Made by a program: the position numbers and the translations under genes. Positions 16,669-24,675 of a stretch of DNA of 64,000 nt are shown here, piece by piece. The stretch covers positions 1,319,501 to 1,383,500 of the forward strand of contig NC_014484.1 of NCBI RefSeq assembly GCF_000147075.1, given 5' to 3'. This stretch comes from Spirochaeta thermophila DSM 6192 (lineage in GTDB: Bacteria > Spirochaetota > Spirochaetia > Winmispirales > Winmispiraceae). The notes under the pieces were generated by a model. It ran no database searches. It worked only from the letters and a program-made list of their open reading frames with translations, and was not told where the DNA came from. Numbering within the stretch: the stretch's first letter is position 1; the number at the start of each line of letters is the position of its first letter.

Positions 16669-16995
16669 GAGGTATACGCCGAGGGTGGCGCGGATGACCA
16701 GATCGACGTCTGCGTCGATGCCGGTGAGGGTGCGCACGAGGAAGTGGATGTAGGTGGGCGAATCGATGGGTCGGCCGAGGGCCTCGCGGACCTGCCAGTG
16801 CCAGTCGGTACAGGGGCAGTAGCCAAAGCCGTACCAGATGCCGAGGATGCCCCAGGAGGCGCCGGTGAGGAGGAGGGTAGCGAGGTTGAGGCGCCGCGTG
16901 GCACGGAAGGCCCAGCCGGTGCAGTTGAAGAGGGTAAAGAGGGTGTGAAAGACGAGGAAGGACCAATCCAGGAGCTCGAGGAGGGGCCTGGTCAC
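16516..16995 (-). CDS. Small membrane protein, DUF2784-like
   Basis: A 159-residue protein with three or four hydrophobic helices (about 10-28, 37-58, 81-100 and 101-118), a YGFGYCPCTDWHW motif between helices, and a strongly basic, His-rich tail that overlaps the YibE/F gene antiparallel by 153 nt. Size and helix pattern are like the DUF2784 family, but I regard that only as a similarity. It is the second gene after the DUF4236-TPR gene, whose stop overlaps its ATG by 4 nt. Confidence 0.6.
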   Translation of the reverse strand: MTRPLLELLDWSFLVFHTLFTLFNCTGWAFRATRRLNLATLLLTGASWGILGIWYGFGYCPCTDWHWQVREALGRPIDSPTYIHFLVRTLTGIDADVDLVIRATLGVYLSSLGLSLLFNLRDLLRKRRKRRGEHRRIAQPREEKSPHHRRGRGHQDQTH

Positions 16996-18032
16996 GGCTC
17001 GAGTCCAAGACGGCGGGCCACGTCCTCGTACCGGGGGTCTTCGGCATAGAGGGCCTCGAGGTCGGCACGGGCACGCGCGGGAAGGTCTGCCTCCTCGAAG
17101 GCGAGGGCGCGTTCGTACCTGAGGGCCCTGAGAAGCTCGGGCGGGCGGTCTTTCCGCCTCGCGAGTGCCCGGGTGAGGACGCGGGCCGCGAGCCGGGGGA
17201 GCCCCCTGGCCCTGAGGGCCCGGGCACGGTAGAGAAGGAGGCAGGCGTGCACCGGGGTCTCGTTGCCCACCTCCTCGGTGAGGGAGAGGATGCGGTCGAT
17301 CTGTGCGCCCTTCCCTCTATCCACGTCCCACAGGAGCTCCACGAGGGAGAGGCTGACCACCGGATCGGTGGGGCGTTCCCCCTGGAGACGGGCGAGGACC
17401 TCGAGGGCCTCCTCGTGCTTACCCTGTTCCTGAAGGGCCTCCACGAGCCCCAGGAGGAGGCCGTGGGTCGAGGGTTCCACGTGGGCGGAGAGCTCTTCGG
17501 TGATGGGGAGGGAAAAGACCGGCTTTATCCCATGTCGCGCACACCAGGCGCCGATCTGTTCGGGGCGCCGGAGCGCGCGTCGGAAGGCCTCCTCTGCCTC
17601 GGCAGGGCGTTCATGCTTGAGCAGGAGGAATCCCTCCAGGTAGGCGGCGTCGGGGAGCGATCCCGCCCGGCGGAGGGCCTCGAGGGCCGCCGTCTCGTCT
17701 CCCCGGCCGAGGGCCTTGCAGGCCTCGAGGAGGGCCTGTTCTTCCGGCGGTACGGTGAGCGTGTCCCAGAAGGAGGGGGTAAGCGAGTCCTCTCGGGATG
17801 CGGATGCCCTCCGTCGGGAAGGCCTTCCCCTCCGTCCGGTGGTGCCCGTGCCGAGGGTGGTGGTGTAGGAGAGGCCTGTACCGGGAAGGCCGAAGGTGAG
17901 CCGGGCTCCCGTGCGACCTCCGAGGGTGAGTCTGGCCCCCCGGGGACCGAGGGAGACGGAGGCGCCCGACCGTGAGAGGTTGAGGGTGATGCCGGGGGCG
18001 AGACGGATCCGACGGAAGAACCTGAAGGCCAT
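16992..18032 (-). CDS. DUF4236 domain and TPR protein
   Basis: A 346-residue protein. Residues 1-65 match DUF4236 (start MAFRFFRRIRLAPG, then LNLSRSGASVSLG and FGLPGTGLSYT). After a basic linker, residues about 95-340 form alpha-helical TPR-like repeats rich in Leu, Ala and Arg. GAGGGG precedes the ATG. DUF4236 has no known function; the TPR part suggests protein binding. It is co-transcribed and coupled (ATGA) with the small membrane protein. Confidence 0.8.
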   Translation of the reverse strand: MAFRFFRRIRLAPGITLNLSRSGASVSLGPRGARLTLGGRTGARLTFGLPGTGLSYTTTLGTGTTGRRGRPSRRRASASREDSLTPSFWDTLTVPPEEQALLEACKALGRGDETAALEALRRAGSLPDAAYLEGFLLLKHERPAEAEEAFRRALRRPEQIGAWCARHGIKPVFSLPITEELSAHVEPSTHGLLLGLVEALQEQGKHEEALEVLARLQGERPTDPVVSLSLVELLWDVDRGKGAQIDRILSLTEEVGNETPVHACLLLYRARALRARGLPRLAARVLTRALARRKDRPPELLRALRYERALAFEEADLPARARADLEALYAEDPRYEDVARRLGLEP

Positions 18033-18130
18033 TGTCCCCTCGTGGAAAGGGATGGTCCGCTCGTATTGTTGCCGATATGCCGGGATTTGTCAAAGGTCTC
18101 CCGGAGGCCCGAGACGAATGGTGACAGAGG

Positions 18131-19546
18131 ATGAAAATCCCACTACTCTTAAGGGAGATGAAAAGGAGGGATGGACCCGGCTCCTGGATGGGAGCGGTGC
18201 TGCTGCTGGTCCTCGTCTCGAGCGGGTGTAGCAGGGGGGTGGGCGGGTCGTCCGGCACGACGGTACCGGTGGAGGAGATGCTGCGGGAGGAGGTGGTCTC
18301 GCGTCTTCGGCCGCCTGAGGGGGTAGAGGTGCGGGTGACTCCGGGGGAAGGGGTCCCGGAGGGGCGTCTTCTCTGGAGGCCCGTGGCCTCGCTTCTCTAT
18401 GGGGTGCCGGTGCGGCTCGAGACGGCGCTCACGGAGAGCCTTCCGGAGGGAGAGGCGTGGGGGCGGGCGGTGCGTCTCGAAGAGATCGTCCTGCCGCATC
18501 TTGCGGCGCGGGTGGAGGGGCGGTACCCGGGTGAGAAGGGATACCCCCTGGAGGTGAGGGTGTGGGTGGGGGTGCGGGCGGATCTCCTCGCGGATCCCGA
18601 GGTGCGCGGATGGTGGGAGAGGGTGGGGTTCGAGGCGGACGGGGTGAGCTGGGTGGGGGTGGTGGGGGATGTGGGGCCGTTCGGGGCGCTGGGGGAGGTG
18701 CTGGCGGGGCCAGGGGGTGCGCAAAGGGTGGCAGGGGAGGTGTGGGAGGCGCTCAGGGGGGTGGAGGTGCTCCTCGGCAACCTGGAAGGGGCGGTGACAT
18801 CACGCACGGGGGCGTATCCCAAGCCGTACATCTTCCGGATACCCGAGGGGGCGCTCCGGGGGCTGAGGGAGCTGGGGTTCGATTGGCTGTCACTGGCGAA
18901 CAACCACTCGTGGGACTTCTTCGAGCCGGGGTTCCTCGATACCTTGCGCGCGCTCGCGAGGGTGGGGCTGGCGACGTCGGGGGCGGGGAGAAGCCTGGAG
19001 GAGGCGCAGGCGTGGTGGCGGGTGCGGCTGCGGGAGGGGTGGGTGGGGGTGCTGGGGGTGGGGGCGTACCTGCGGGAGGACAGCGGGTTCGACGGGGAGG
19101 CGCTCGCGGCTGCACGGCCGGGGAAGCCGGGGATCCTGTGGGCGGACGAGAGGTTGTGGGGGGCGATGGAGGGGGAGAGGGAGGGCCTCCGTCTCCTGAT
19201 GGTGCACGGAGGGCTCGAGTACACCGACGCGCCCAGAGAAGACTTCGTCCGCCTCTATCGTACGATGGTGGACCATGGTGCCGATGTGGTGATCGGCACC
19301 CACCCTCATGTCCTCCAAGGGGTCGAAACCTACAAGAAGGGCATCATCTTCTATTCGCTCGGCAATTTCCTCTTCCCCGATGATGTGGACGATCCCCGTG
19401 CCTTCAGATCGGTCATCCTGAGGCTCGGGATCCATAAAGGGGAGGTGAGGATTCTCTCCCCCCTCCCCGTGGTGTTCGAGTCCGGCCGGCTCACGATTGG
19501 CGACGGGGGGATCATCCATCCCCTGATCAGCGCCCCCTCACGATGA
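18131..19546 (+). CDS. CapA-like metallophosphatase lipoprotein
   Basis: A 471-residue member of the CapA/PGA_cap family (poly-gamma-glutamate capsule proteins with a calcineurin-like fold). A lipoprotein signal is present (LLLVLVSSGC, Cys about residue 33). The C-terminal domain shows VGDVGPFG, NLEGA, LANNHSWDF, MVHGGLEYT, GTHPHVLQG and YSLGNFLF, matching the metal-site motifs. Residues 35-190 are an extra substrate-like N-terminal domain. A start at 18158 is also possible. The coding strand is strikingly G-rich over 18290-19200. No capsule genes are nearby, so the role is open. Confidence 0.88.
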   Translation: MKIPLLLREMKRRDGPGSWMGAVLLLVLVSSGCSRGVGGSSGTTVPVEEMLREEVVSRLRPPEGVEVRVTPGEGVPEGRLLWRPVASLLYGVPVRLETALTESLPEGEAWGRAVRLEEIVLPHLAARVEGRYPGEKGYPLEVRVWVGVRADLLADPEVRGWWERVGFEADGVSWVGVVGDVGPFGALGEVLAGPGGAQRVAGEVWEALRGVEVLLGNLEGAVTSRTGAYPKPYIFRIPEGALRGLRELGFDWLSLANNHSWDFFEPGFLDTLRALARVGLATSGAGRSLEEAQAWWRVRLREGWVGVLGVGAYLREDSGFDGEALAAARPGKPGILWADERLWGAMEGEREGLRLLMVHGGLEYTDAPREDFVRLYRTMVDHGADVVIGTHPHVLQGVETYKKGIIFYSLGNFLFPDDVDDPRAFRSVILRLGIHKGEVRILSPLPVVFESGRLTIGDGGIIHPLISAPSR

Positions 19547-19552
19547 AGAGCG

Positions 19553-21136
19553 TCAACCCCGTGTACCGCCCTCACCGGCATATTTCATGAGCAGGGTTTT
19601 CGACGTCCTGGGGTGTGCGATGGCACACGGTCCCCCCACACACCCACCTTCACACGCCATCACCTCCACGAGGGTCCTTTTCGGTGGATCCATACTCCAT
19701 CGAGCGATCTCCTTGAGGGAGTCGGAGGAGAGCCCGTCTATCACCCTGTGCTCGATCTTCACCCCCTCCCCCGACTCCTCCATGGCATGGAGCACCGCAC
19801 GGCTCACCCCCGAGGAAGCACCGAACCCCCTTCCATAGGACGATACACTCTCCTCCAGAGGAAGCGATTCCTCTTCCCCCACCTCTATCTCCAGGGCGAC
19901 GAGGAGGGCACCGAGTTCTTCTATGGTAAGGACGGCGTCCACTGCCGGTTCCTCCCTCCCCTCTTGTTTCTTGGCGAGACACGGACCCACGAACACCACG
20001 AAGGCGTCGGGATCCTCCTCCTTCAGGATTCGGGCACCCAGCACCATGGGGCTTGGGGTGTGCGAGACGTGATCGGAGATCCCTTCCAGTCTCGAGGCCG
20101 CGAGGACCCAAGACGGACAACACGAGGTGGCCACGAAAGCCTCTCCGGCGGAGAGTCTCTCTACGACCTCCCGGGCCTCCGCTTCCGCCACGCGATCGGC
20201 AGCAGCCGCCACCTCCACTACCCGAGAGAACCCGACTCGACGAAGGGCGGAGAGGAGTCGTCCGGGAGAAGTGGGAAACTGGGCCATCGCTGCAGGCGCC
20301 AGCATGGCGATCACCGTCCTTCCTGCGTGGAGGGCGGTCACCACACTGAAGAGATCCGACTGTTCCTGTGGGGCACCGAAGGGACAGGCCTTGAGACACT
20401 TGCCGCAGAGAATACACGCTCCACGGTCAATGCGGGCCACCCCGTCTTCCCCCTTCTCGATCGCGCCTACAGGGCACACCTCTTCACACGGCACCGGTAT
20501 TCTCACGATGGCGTGAAACGGGCACACCCGTTCACAGAGTCCACAGTTGATACATCGTTCGTAATCGATGGAGGCCCGCCCTCGGACGATGGAGATGGCG
20601 CCCCTGGGGCATCCCGTCTTACATGGACGGGCCACACAGCCCTGACAGACCTCCGTCACCATGAAACGGGCTCCCTCACAGGCGTTGCAGGCCTCGGTGA
20701 TCATATGGAGGGGGAACCCATCGTCCAGTTCGAACGGCACGGCGAGGTCGACCGAGCCCCTGATACCCGGCGAGGGACGCCCGGAGCCGTGACCAGTCCC
20801 TGTCACACCCACCGCTTCCGGTTCCTCCACCCGGGAGAAGGCGCGCTCTCCTCTCACCCTGCGCGCCACATCTTCCATGAGGATACGCGCGTAATGGGCG
20901 AGCGGTCGCGCCACGTCCTCCTTGCCCTCCACCTCAAAGCCCATGAGGGCCAGGAGCCGCAGCCGGAGGAGTGCCCGGTCGTGCTGTATACAGCATCGAA
21001 CCTGTTCCCATCCCTCCCCTGTCATCTCGAAGGGGATCGCATCTATCTTTTCCTCGAGGGTCCCCTTGGTGAGAAGGCGTGCCACCCTCACGAGGAGATC
21101 CCTCCGGATCTTCGTCCGGTTATCCTCTCTCGGCAT
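19553..21136 (-). CDS. [FeFe]-hydrogenase-like protein, group B
   Basis: A 527-residue ferredoxin-fused H-cluster protein from the ATG at 21136 (AGGAGG 5 nt upstream). Cys-rich [4Fe-4S] modules fill residues about 150-255. H-cluster loops are TSCCPSW (337-343), GPCLAKK (384-390) and, near the C-terminus, MACEGGCVGGPC. The last two differ from the PCxxKxxE and GGGQP of prototypical group A enzymes and fit group B. Substrate and direction (H2 evolution or uptake) are unknown. It overlaps the preceding 2Fe-2S gene by 17 nt as last gene of the operon. Confidence 0.85.
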   Translation of the reverse strand: MPREDNRTKIRRDLLVRVARLLTKGTLEEKIDAIPFEMTGEGWEQVRCCIQHDRALLRLRLLALMGFEVEGKEDVARPLAHYARILMEDVARRVRGERAFSRVEEPEAVGVTGTGHGSGRPSPGIRGSVDLAVPFELDDGFPLHMITEACNACEGARFMVTEVCQGCVARPCKTGCPRGAISIVRGRASIDYERCINCGLCERVCPFHAIVRIPVPCEEVCPVGAIEKGEDGVARIDRGACILCGKCLKACPFGAPQEQSDLFSVVTALHAGRTVIAMLAPAAMAQFPTSPGRLLSALRRVGFSRVVEVAAAADRVAEAEAREVVERLSAGEAFVATSCCPSWVLAASRLEGISDHVSHTPSPMVLGARILKEEDPDAFVVFVGPCLAKKQEGREEPAVDAVLTIEELGALLVALEIEVGEEESLPLEESVSSYGRGFGASSGVSRAVLHAMEESGEGVKIEHRVIDGLSSDSLKEIARWSMDPPKRTLVEVMACEGGCVGGPCAIAHPRTSKTLLMKYAGEGGTRG

Positions 21137-21395
21137 CGGTCCCTCCTGCAATGAGACGTGCTATCTCGGCCTTGAGACGCTCTGGAGTCACCCCCGCCAA
21201 CAGGTTTCCGTCGACAAGGACGAAGGGGGCCCGCTCCGTCCCGAACTCCCGGCAGTGGTTGAGGCAGGGGGTCCCCTCCCACTCCAGGTGAGAGGCCCAC
21301 TCCGGGGGAAGAGCGTCCCGGAGCGCCAGGAGGTCCGCCCCTCCCATGACGTAGCACGCGGTTCCCACACAGACCGTGATCCTGATCTTGCTCAT
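21120..21395 (-). CDS. Thioredoxin-like [2Fe-2S] protein
   Basis: A 91-residue NuoE/HydC-like ferredoxin fold. The four cluster cysteines are seen as CVGTAC (first pair) and CLNHC (second pair), the spacing of thioredoxin-like 2Fe-2S proteins, with the conserved PFVLVDG strand between cluster and tail. Such proteins carry electrons between NADH modules and hydrogenases. It lies between the SpoIIE phosphatase and the group B hydrogenase. Confidence 0.85.
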   Translation of the reverse strand: MSKIRITVCVGTACYVMGGADLLALRDALPPEWASHLEWEGTPCLNHCREFGTERAPFVLVDGNLLAGVTPERLKAEIARLIAGGTDAERG

Positions 21396-21407
21396 TCCTT
21401 GACTCCC

Positions 21408-22598
21408 TCAGATGAATCGTACACTGGTCTTCTTCAAGTATCGCTGTTCCAACAGACCAGCGATCTTTCTCACCACATTTCTCCGGATCTCCAGCTCCAC
21501 CGGCATAGAAGGATCCTGATGTGCCTCGTTTATCCTCGTCCCGACCAGGAATTCGATCACGTCGGAATTGAGCATGAAACGAAGGATCTCCGCGGCCGGG
21601 TTGCGAGGAAGACGTTCCACCACTTCATCCCTCTCGAGATACTCCGCCACCTTCCCAAGCGTGAGGATCCCCTCGGTCACCAGGTCGGCCCCCTCCATCT
21701 CTCCCGGCGGGGGCAAGGCCGGATCGACACACTCCAGCCTCACCGAAAGCCGCTTGCCCAACTCCCGGGCGATGATGGTGGCAGTGGTTCCCCCACAGAT
21801 GATACGCGTGCCTCTAAAATCCCTGAAGAGTGCGGCGAGGTCCCTGTCACGATCCCTCCGGAGCGGAGGGCCGGTCACCACGAGTAGCCGTCGTGCCTTT
21901 CTGAAATACACGACCCCGCACGTGATGTCATCCTTGGCCTTGCCCTCGTCGATCATGAGGGCTCGCTGCACCACCACGCGGGCGAGGTCCCGCGCCGATA
22001 TATCCGGCGTGACGGAAAGGATGTTCCCCACGTAGTCGATCACCCCCTCCAATCCCCATCCCAAGGGGAAACGACGGCTTCCCATGCCGCACTGGGTCAC
22101 CCCATCGGAGAAGAAGATGAGCCTGTCATCGAGGACGGCCTGGAAAGAGGAGAGCGCCACTTCCATGGAGGCAGGATGTCCCTTGCCCTGTCGACGAAGG
22201 ATCCTCCGGTCCCGCCTCGTTTCAAGGAGCCGGTCCCCCCTCCACAGGAGATAGGGGGGATTGTCGTATTCCAGGCAGGAAACCCTGTAGTCCGAATCTA
22301 TATCCACGATGGTAAACGTCGCATAACTTATCTTGCGTTTCGAACATACGGGAAGTGTCCGCATGAGAAGCCCTCCCGTCCTTTCCAGGGAGAGCTTGTG
22401 AGCGATACACCCCGCTCCGATAGTGGCCGTGAGCGTGGCCAGGACAGATGCCTTTATCCCCGAACCAAGGCCGTCGGAGAGCACGGAGACGATGCGCTTG
22501 CCGTTGAGATCTTTCTTCGAGAAGAACACATCTCCCTCGGCATGTTCACCGTACTTGGGTATCTGGAACGACCCGACTTCGACGAAGATGTCATCCAT
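21408..22598 (-). CDS. SpoIIE/PP2C-type phosphatase of hydrogenase operon (HsfB-like)
   Basis: A 396-residue serine phosphatase. Metal-binding Asp of the PP2C-type fold is visible in VLSDGLGSGIKAS (about 40-52), followed by SYATFTIVDI, FFSDGVTQ (about 168-175) and AKDDITCGVVYF. Residues about 235-396 form a second domain without a recognised name that is typical of phosphatases found beside sensory [FeFe]-hydrogenases. It overlaps hydS by 8 nt. The likely role is converting the HydS signal into dephosphorylation of a target, possibly an anti-sigma-antagonist-like protein; no such protein is in the window. Confidence 0.82.
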   Translation of the reverse strand: MDDIFVEVGSFQIPKYGEHAEGDVFFSKKDLNGKRIVSVLSDGLGSGIKASVLATLTATIGAGCIAHKLSLERTGGLLMRTLPVCSKRKISYATFTIVDIDSDYRVSCLEYDNPPYLLWRGDRLLETRRDRRILRRQGKGHPASMEVALSSFQAVLDDRLIFFSDGVTQCGMGSRRFPLGWGLEGVIDYVGNILSVTPDISARDLARVVVQRALMIDEGKAKDDITCGVVYFRKARRLLVVTGPPLRRDRDRDLAALFRDFRGTRIICGGTTATIIARELGKRLSVRLECVDPALPPPGEMEGADLVTEGILTLGKVAEYLERDEVVERLPRNPAAEILRFMLNSDVIEFLVGTRINEAHQDPSMPVELEIRRNVVRKIAGLLEQRYLKKTSVRFI

Positions 22599-24315
22599 GA
22601 TGCTCCCCCTCGAAGGACTCGACGATGGAACTCAAGGTCGCTTCCATCTCCGCTGCGTTTTCACCCAGGAGATAGGCCACCTTCTGGACCGTACGGAGGT
22701 GATCCTTCATGACCTTCCTCGCCTGTTGGACGATCCTGTCACGCTGTATCCAGGGCACCGTGATATCCTGGAAGAGTCCTCCCGCAACCGCACCCCGTTC
22801 GATCACGAAGATGCTCCCGTGGATGATCCGCTTTCCCACCCTGAAATCCTCCTCCACGAGCTCCGGTCCCTGATCGTCGAGCACGAGCTGGAAAACCTTC
22901 CAGAAGGGAACGATCTTTCTCAGATCGGCTCCTTCGAGACCGGGCCTCACTCCGTACATACCCTCTATCTCTGCTCCCCAGAGGCGCGCGAAATTGGAAT
23001 TACACTCCACCACCTTCAGATCCTGATCCACCACCACCGCGGCCGAGGGCATGGTCTTGAGGAGCGCATTCGCCTTCTTCTGTGCCAATTTCCTCATGTA
23101 GGAAACACACATGGTCCGCTCCGCCCTCCCCCGCACTATGGCCTCGGCAAAGGCGCGACACGTATCATAGCCGCAGCCGGAACAGTTGAGCTCGTCCTCA
23201 GGGGAATACTTGCCTACCGAGCGGAGGGCCTCACGTATCTCCTCATCGGAGATCGGAGTCTCACGGTATGGATCGCCGTGCACCTCCACCTCGAGCGGGA
23301 GCGCGCATCTCACCCACTCCCTGGAGGCCCCCTCGGCGTACGACAGGACCTTCAGATGACGGTCCAGGCTCCCTCTACGGCTGCCGAACGCCGGGCCGTT
23401 GATACATCCCCCCTCACAGGCGAGAAGTTCCAGGAAAAGCGGTACATCCAGGGAATCGATGTCCAGACCGTCGAGGGCGCGGGCGATCTGTGTGATCCCG
23501 GAGAACGACTCGAAGACCCACGAGCCGGGAGTTCCCATACGCTCGAGGGTACGGATGGCCCCTCCCTGGATCGGGTACAAGGCGCCATAGGATGAACGTG
23601 AAGGATAGAAATCGCCTCCATCGGTCCTGAGATCGGAGGGGTAGACACCCGCCTCCTCCATCCAAGCAGCGAGCTCGGAGAAGGTGAGCGCGAGATCCAC
23701 CACCCCTCCCGACTGTTCCGCCTCCCTCTTCTTCGCGATGCACGGACCTGCAAAGACCACTGCGGTCTCATGCCCGAAGACCGATTTGAGGTATTCGGCA
23801 TGCGCCCTCATGGGGGAGCCCACAGGTATCACACAAGGAAGGAGGTCCGGACGATACCTCGAAATGTACTCCACGATCACCGGACAGGCCGAAGAGATGA
23901 GAAGACGCCCCTCTCCCTGTCCCTCGTGCCCCGAGAGCATCTCCCTTATCTTCTCGGACACGATATCCGCACCCACCGCGGTTTCGGAGACGGCATGGAA
24001 CCCCAACTTTCTGCATGCGGCGATGAGCTCCTGAGGGGACGTATCCCTGAAGAACGCAGGGAAACTCGGTGCGAGAGAAAGCACGACCTTCGATCGGAGC
24101 GAAAGGATCGTCTTGGCCCTGTCGACACCGGAGCGCACCCTCTTTGCGCCGGAAGGACACACCTCCACACAATGGCCACAGTATAGGCACAACTCTTCTA
24201 CCACCTCCGCACGACCGCCGGAGATGCGTATGGCCTTCACAGGACATTCGCGGATACACTTGTAGCAATCGAAACAGTCGGACGTGACCGTATAGATGAG
24301 GCGCTGGAATGTCAT
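22591..24315 (-). CDS. hydS: Sensory [FeFe]-hydrogenase HydS, group C, with PAS domain
   Basis: A 574-residue protein. Two [4Fe-4S] ferredoxin motifs (Cys14-24 and 43-53) lead to an H-cluster domain with loops SSACP (141-145), GPCIAKK (190-196) and ACEGGCINGPA (299-309). A further Fe-S module has Cys378, Cys381, Cys386 and Cys403, and a PAS domain spans about 420-535. The L1 loop has Ala where catalytic enzymes have the TSCCP cysteine, a group C trait. Such proteins are thought to sense H2 or redox and signal through the downstream phosphatase. Confidence 0.88.
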   Translation of the reverse strand: MTFQRLIYTVTSDCFDCYKCIRECPVKAIRISGGRAEVVEELCLYCGHCVEVCPSGAKRVRSGVDRAKTILSLRSKVVLSLAPSFPAFFRDTSPQELIAACRKLGFHAVSETAVGADIVSEKIREMLSGHEGQGEGRLLISSACPVIVEYISRYRPDLLPCVIPVGSPMRAHAEYLKSVFGHETAVVFAGPCIAKKREAEQSGGVVDLALTFSELAAWMEEAGVYPSDLRTDGGDFYPSRSSYGALYPIQGGAIRTLERMGTPGSWVFESFSGITQIARALDGLDIDSLDVPLFLELLACEGGCINGPAFGSRRGSLDRHLKVLSYAEGASREWVRCALPLEVEVHGDPYRETPISDEEIREALRSVGKYSPEDELNCSGCGYDTCRAFAEAIVRGRAERTMCVSYMRKLAQKKANALLKTMPSAAVVVDQDLKVVECNSNFARLWGAEIEGMYGVRPGLEGADLRKIVPFWKVFQLVLDDQGPELVEEDFRVGKRIIHGSIFVIERGAVAGGLFQDITVPWIQRDRIVQQARKVMKDHLRTVQKVAYLLGENAAEMEATLSSIVESFEGEHHG

Positions 24316-24318
24316 CTA

Positions 24319-24573
24319 TTACATGTCCTCCGGGAATTCGAAGGAAAGGATGTCCGGCACCGCCTCCGGCTGGACACGCTCGTAGATCCTGTTACCTATC
24401 CGTACCACAGGACCTTCCTTGCACCTTCCGGAACACAGCTCACCTCTCACCTCGACATCCTGATCGAGGCCGTGTTCTTCGAGCCATGCCCTGATCACCT
24501 TCACCGTGAGGGCATTACCACGGGCATGGCAGGAGCTTCCCATACACACGACGATGGATCGGTCCTCAGTCAT
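24319..24573 (-). CDS. Thioredoxin-like [2Fe-2S] ferredoxin
   Basis: An 84-residue protein, first gene of the hydrogenase operon. Cluster cysteines appear in CMGSSC and CSGRC, with GNRIYERV before the C-terminus. The ATG at 24573 was taken because upstream in-frame starts fall within the promoter; it has no Shine-Dalgarno and probably gives a nearly leaderless message. Stop and hydS start are 3 nt apart. Confidence 0.82.
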   Translation of the reverse strand: MTEDRSIVVCMGSSCHARGNALTVKVIRAWLEEHGLDQDVEVRGELCSGRCKEGPVVRIGNRIYERVQPEAVPDILSFEFPEDM

Positions 24574-24580
24574 CGATATG

Positions 24581-24609
24581 AAATTATATATATTTTTATA
24601 TCGTGTCAA
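24581..24609 (-). promoter_or_regulatory. Promoter of the sensory hydrogenase operon
   Basis: On the minus strand a consensus TTGACA (24604-24609) is followed by an AT-only spacer and TATAAT (24583-24588, spacing 15) or TAATTT (24581-24586, spacing 17). The start codon is 7-9 nt beyond the -10 box. Confidence 0.7.
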
Positions 24610-24617
24610 GAGGGAAG

Positions 24618-24642
24618 AAGAGGCGGGCAACGCCCGCCTCTT
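24618..24642 (-). terminator. Terminator after clpC
   Basis: An 11-bp perfect stem AAGAGGCGGGC with a 3-nt loop between the clpC stop (24676) and the hydrogenase promoter. On the minus strand a CTTCTTCCC pyrimidine run follows, so it should end the long clpC transcript. Confidence 0.7.
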
Positions 24643-24675
24643 GCCTTGGGAGGTGTTCTATGAAACAGAGACCCC

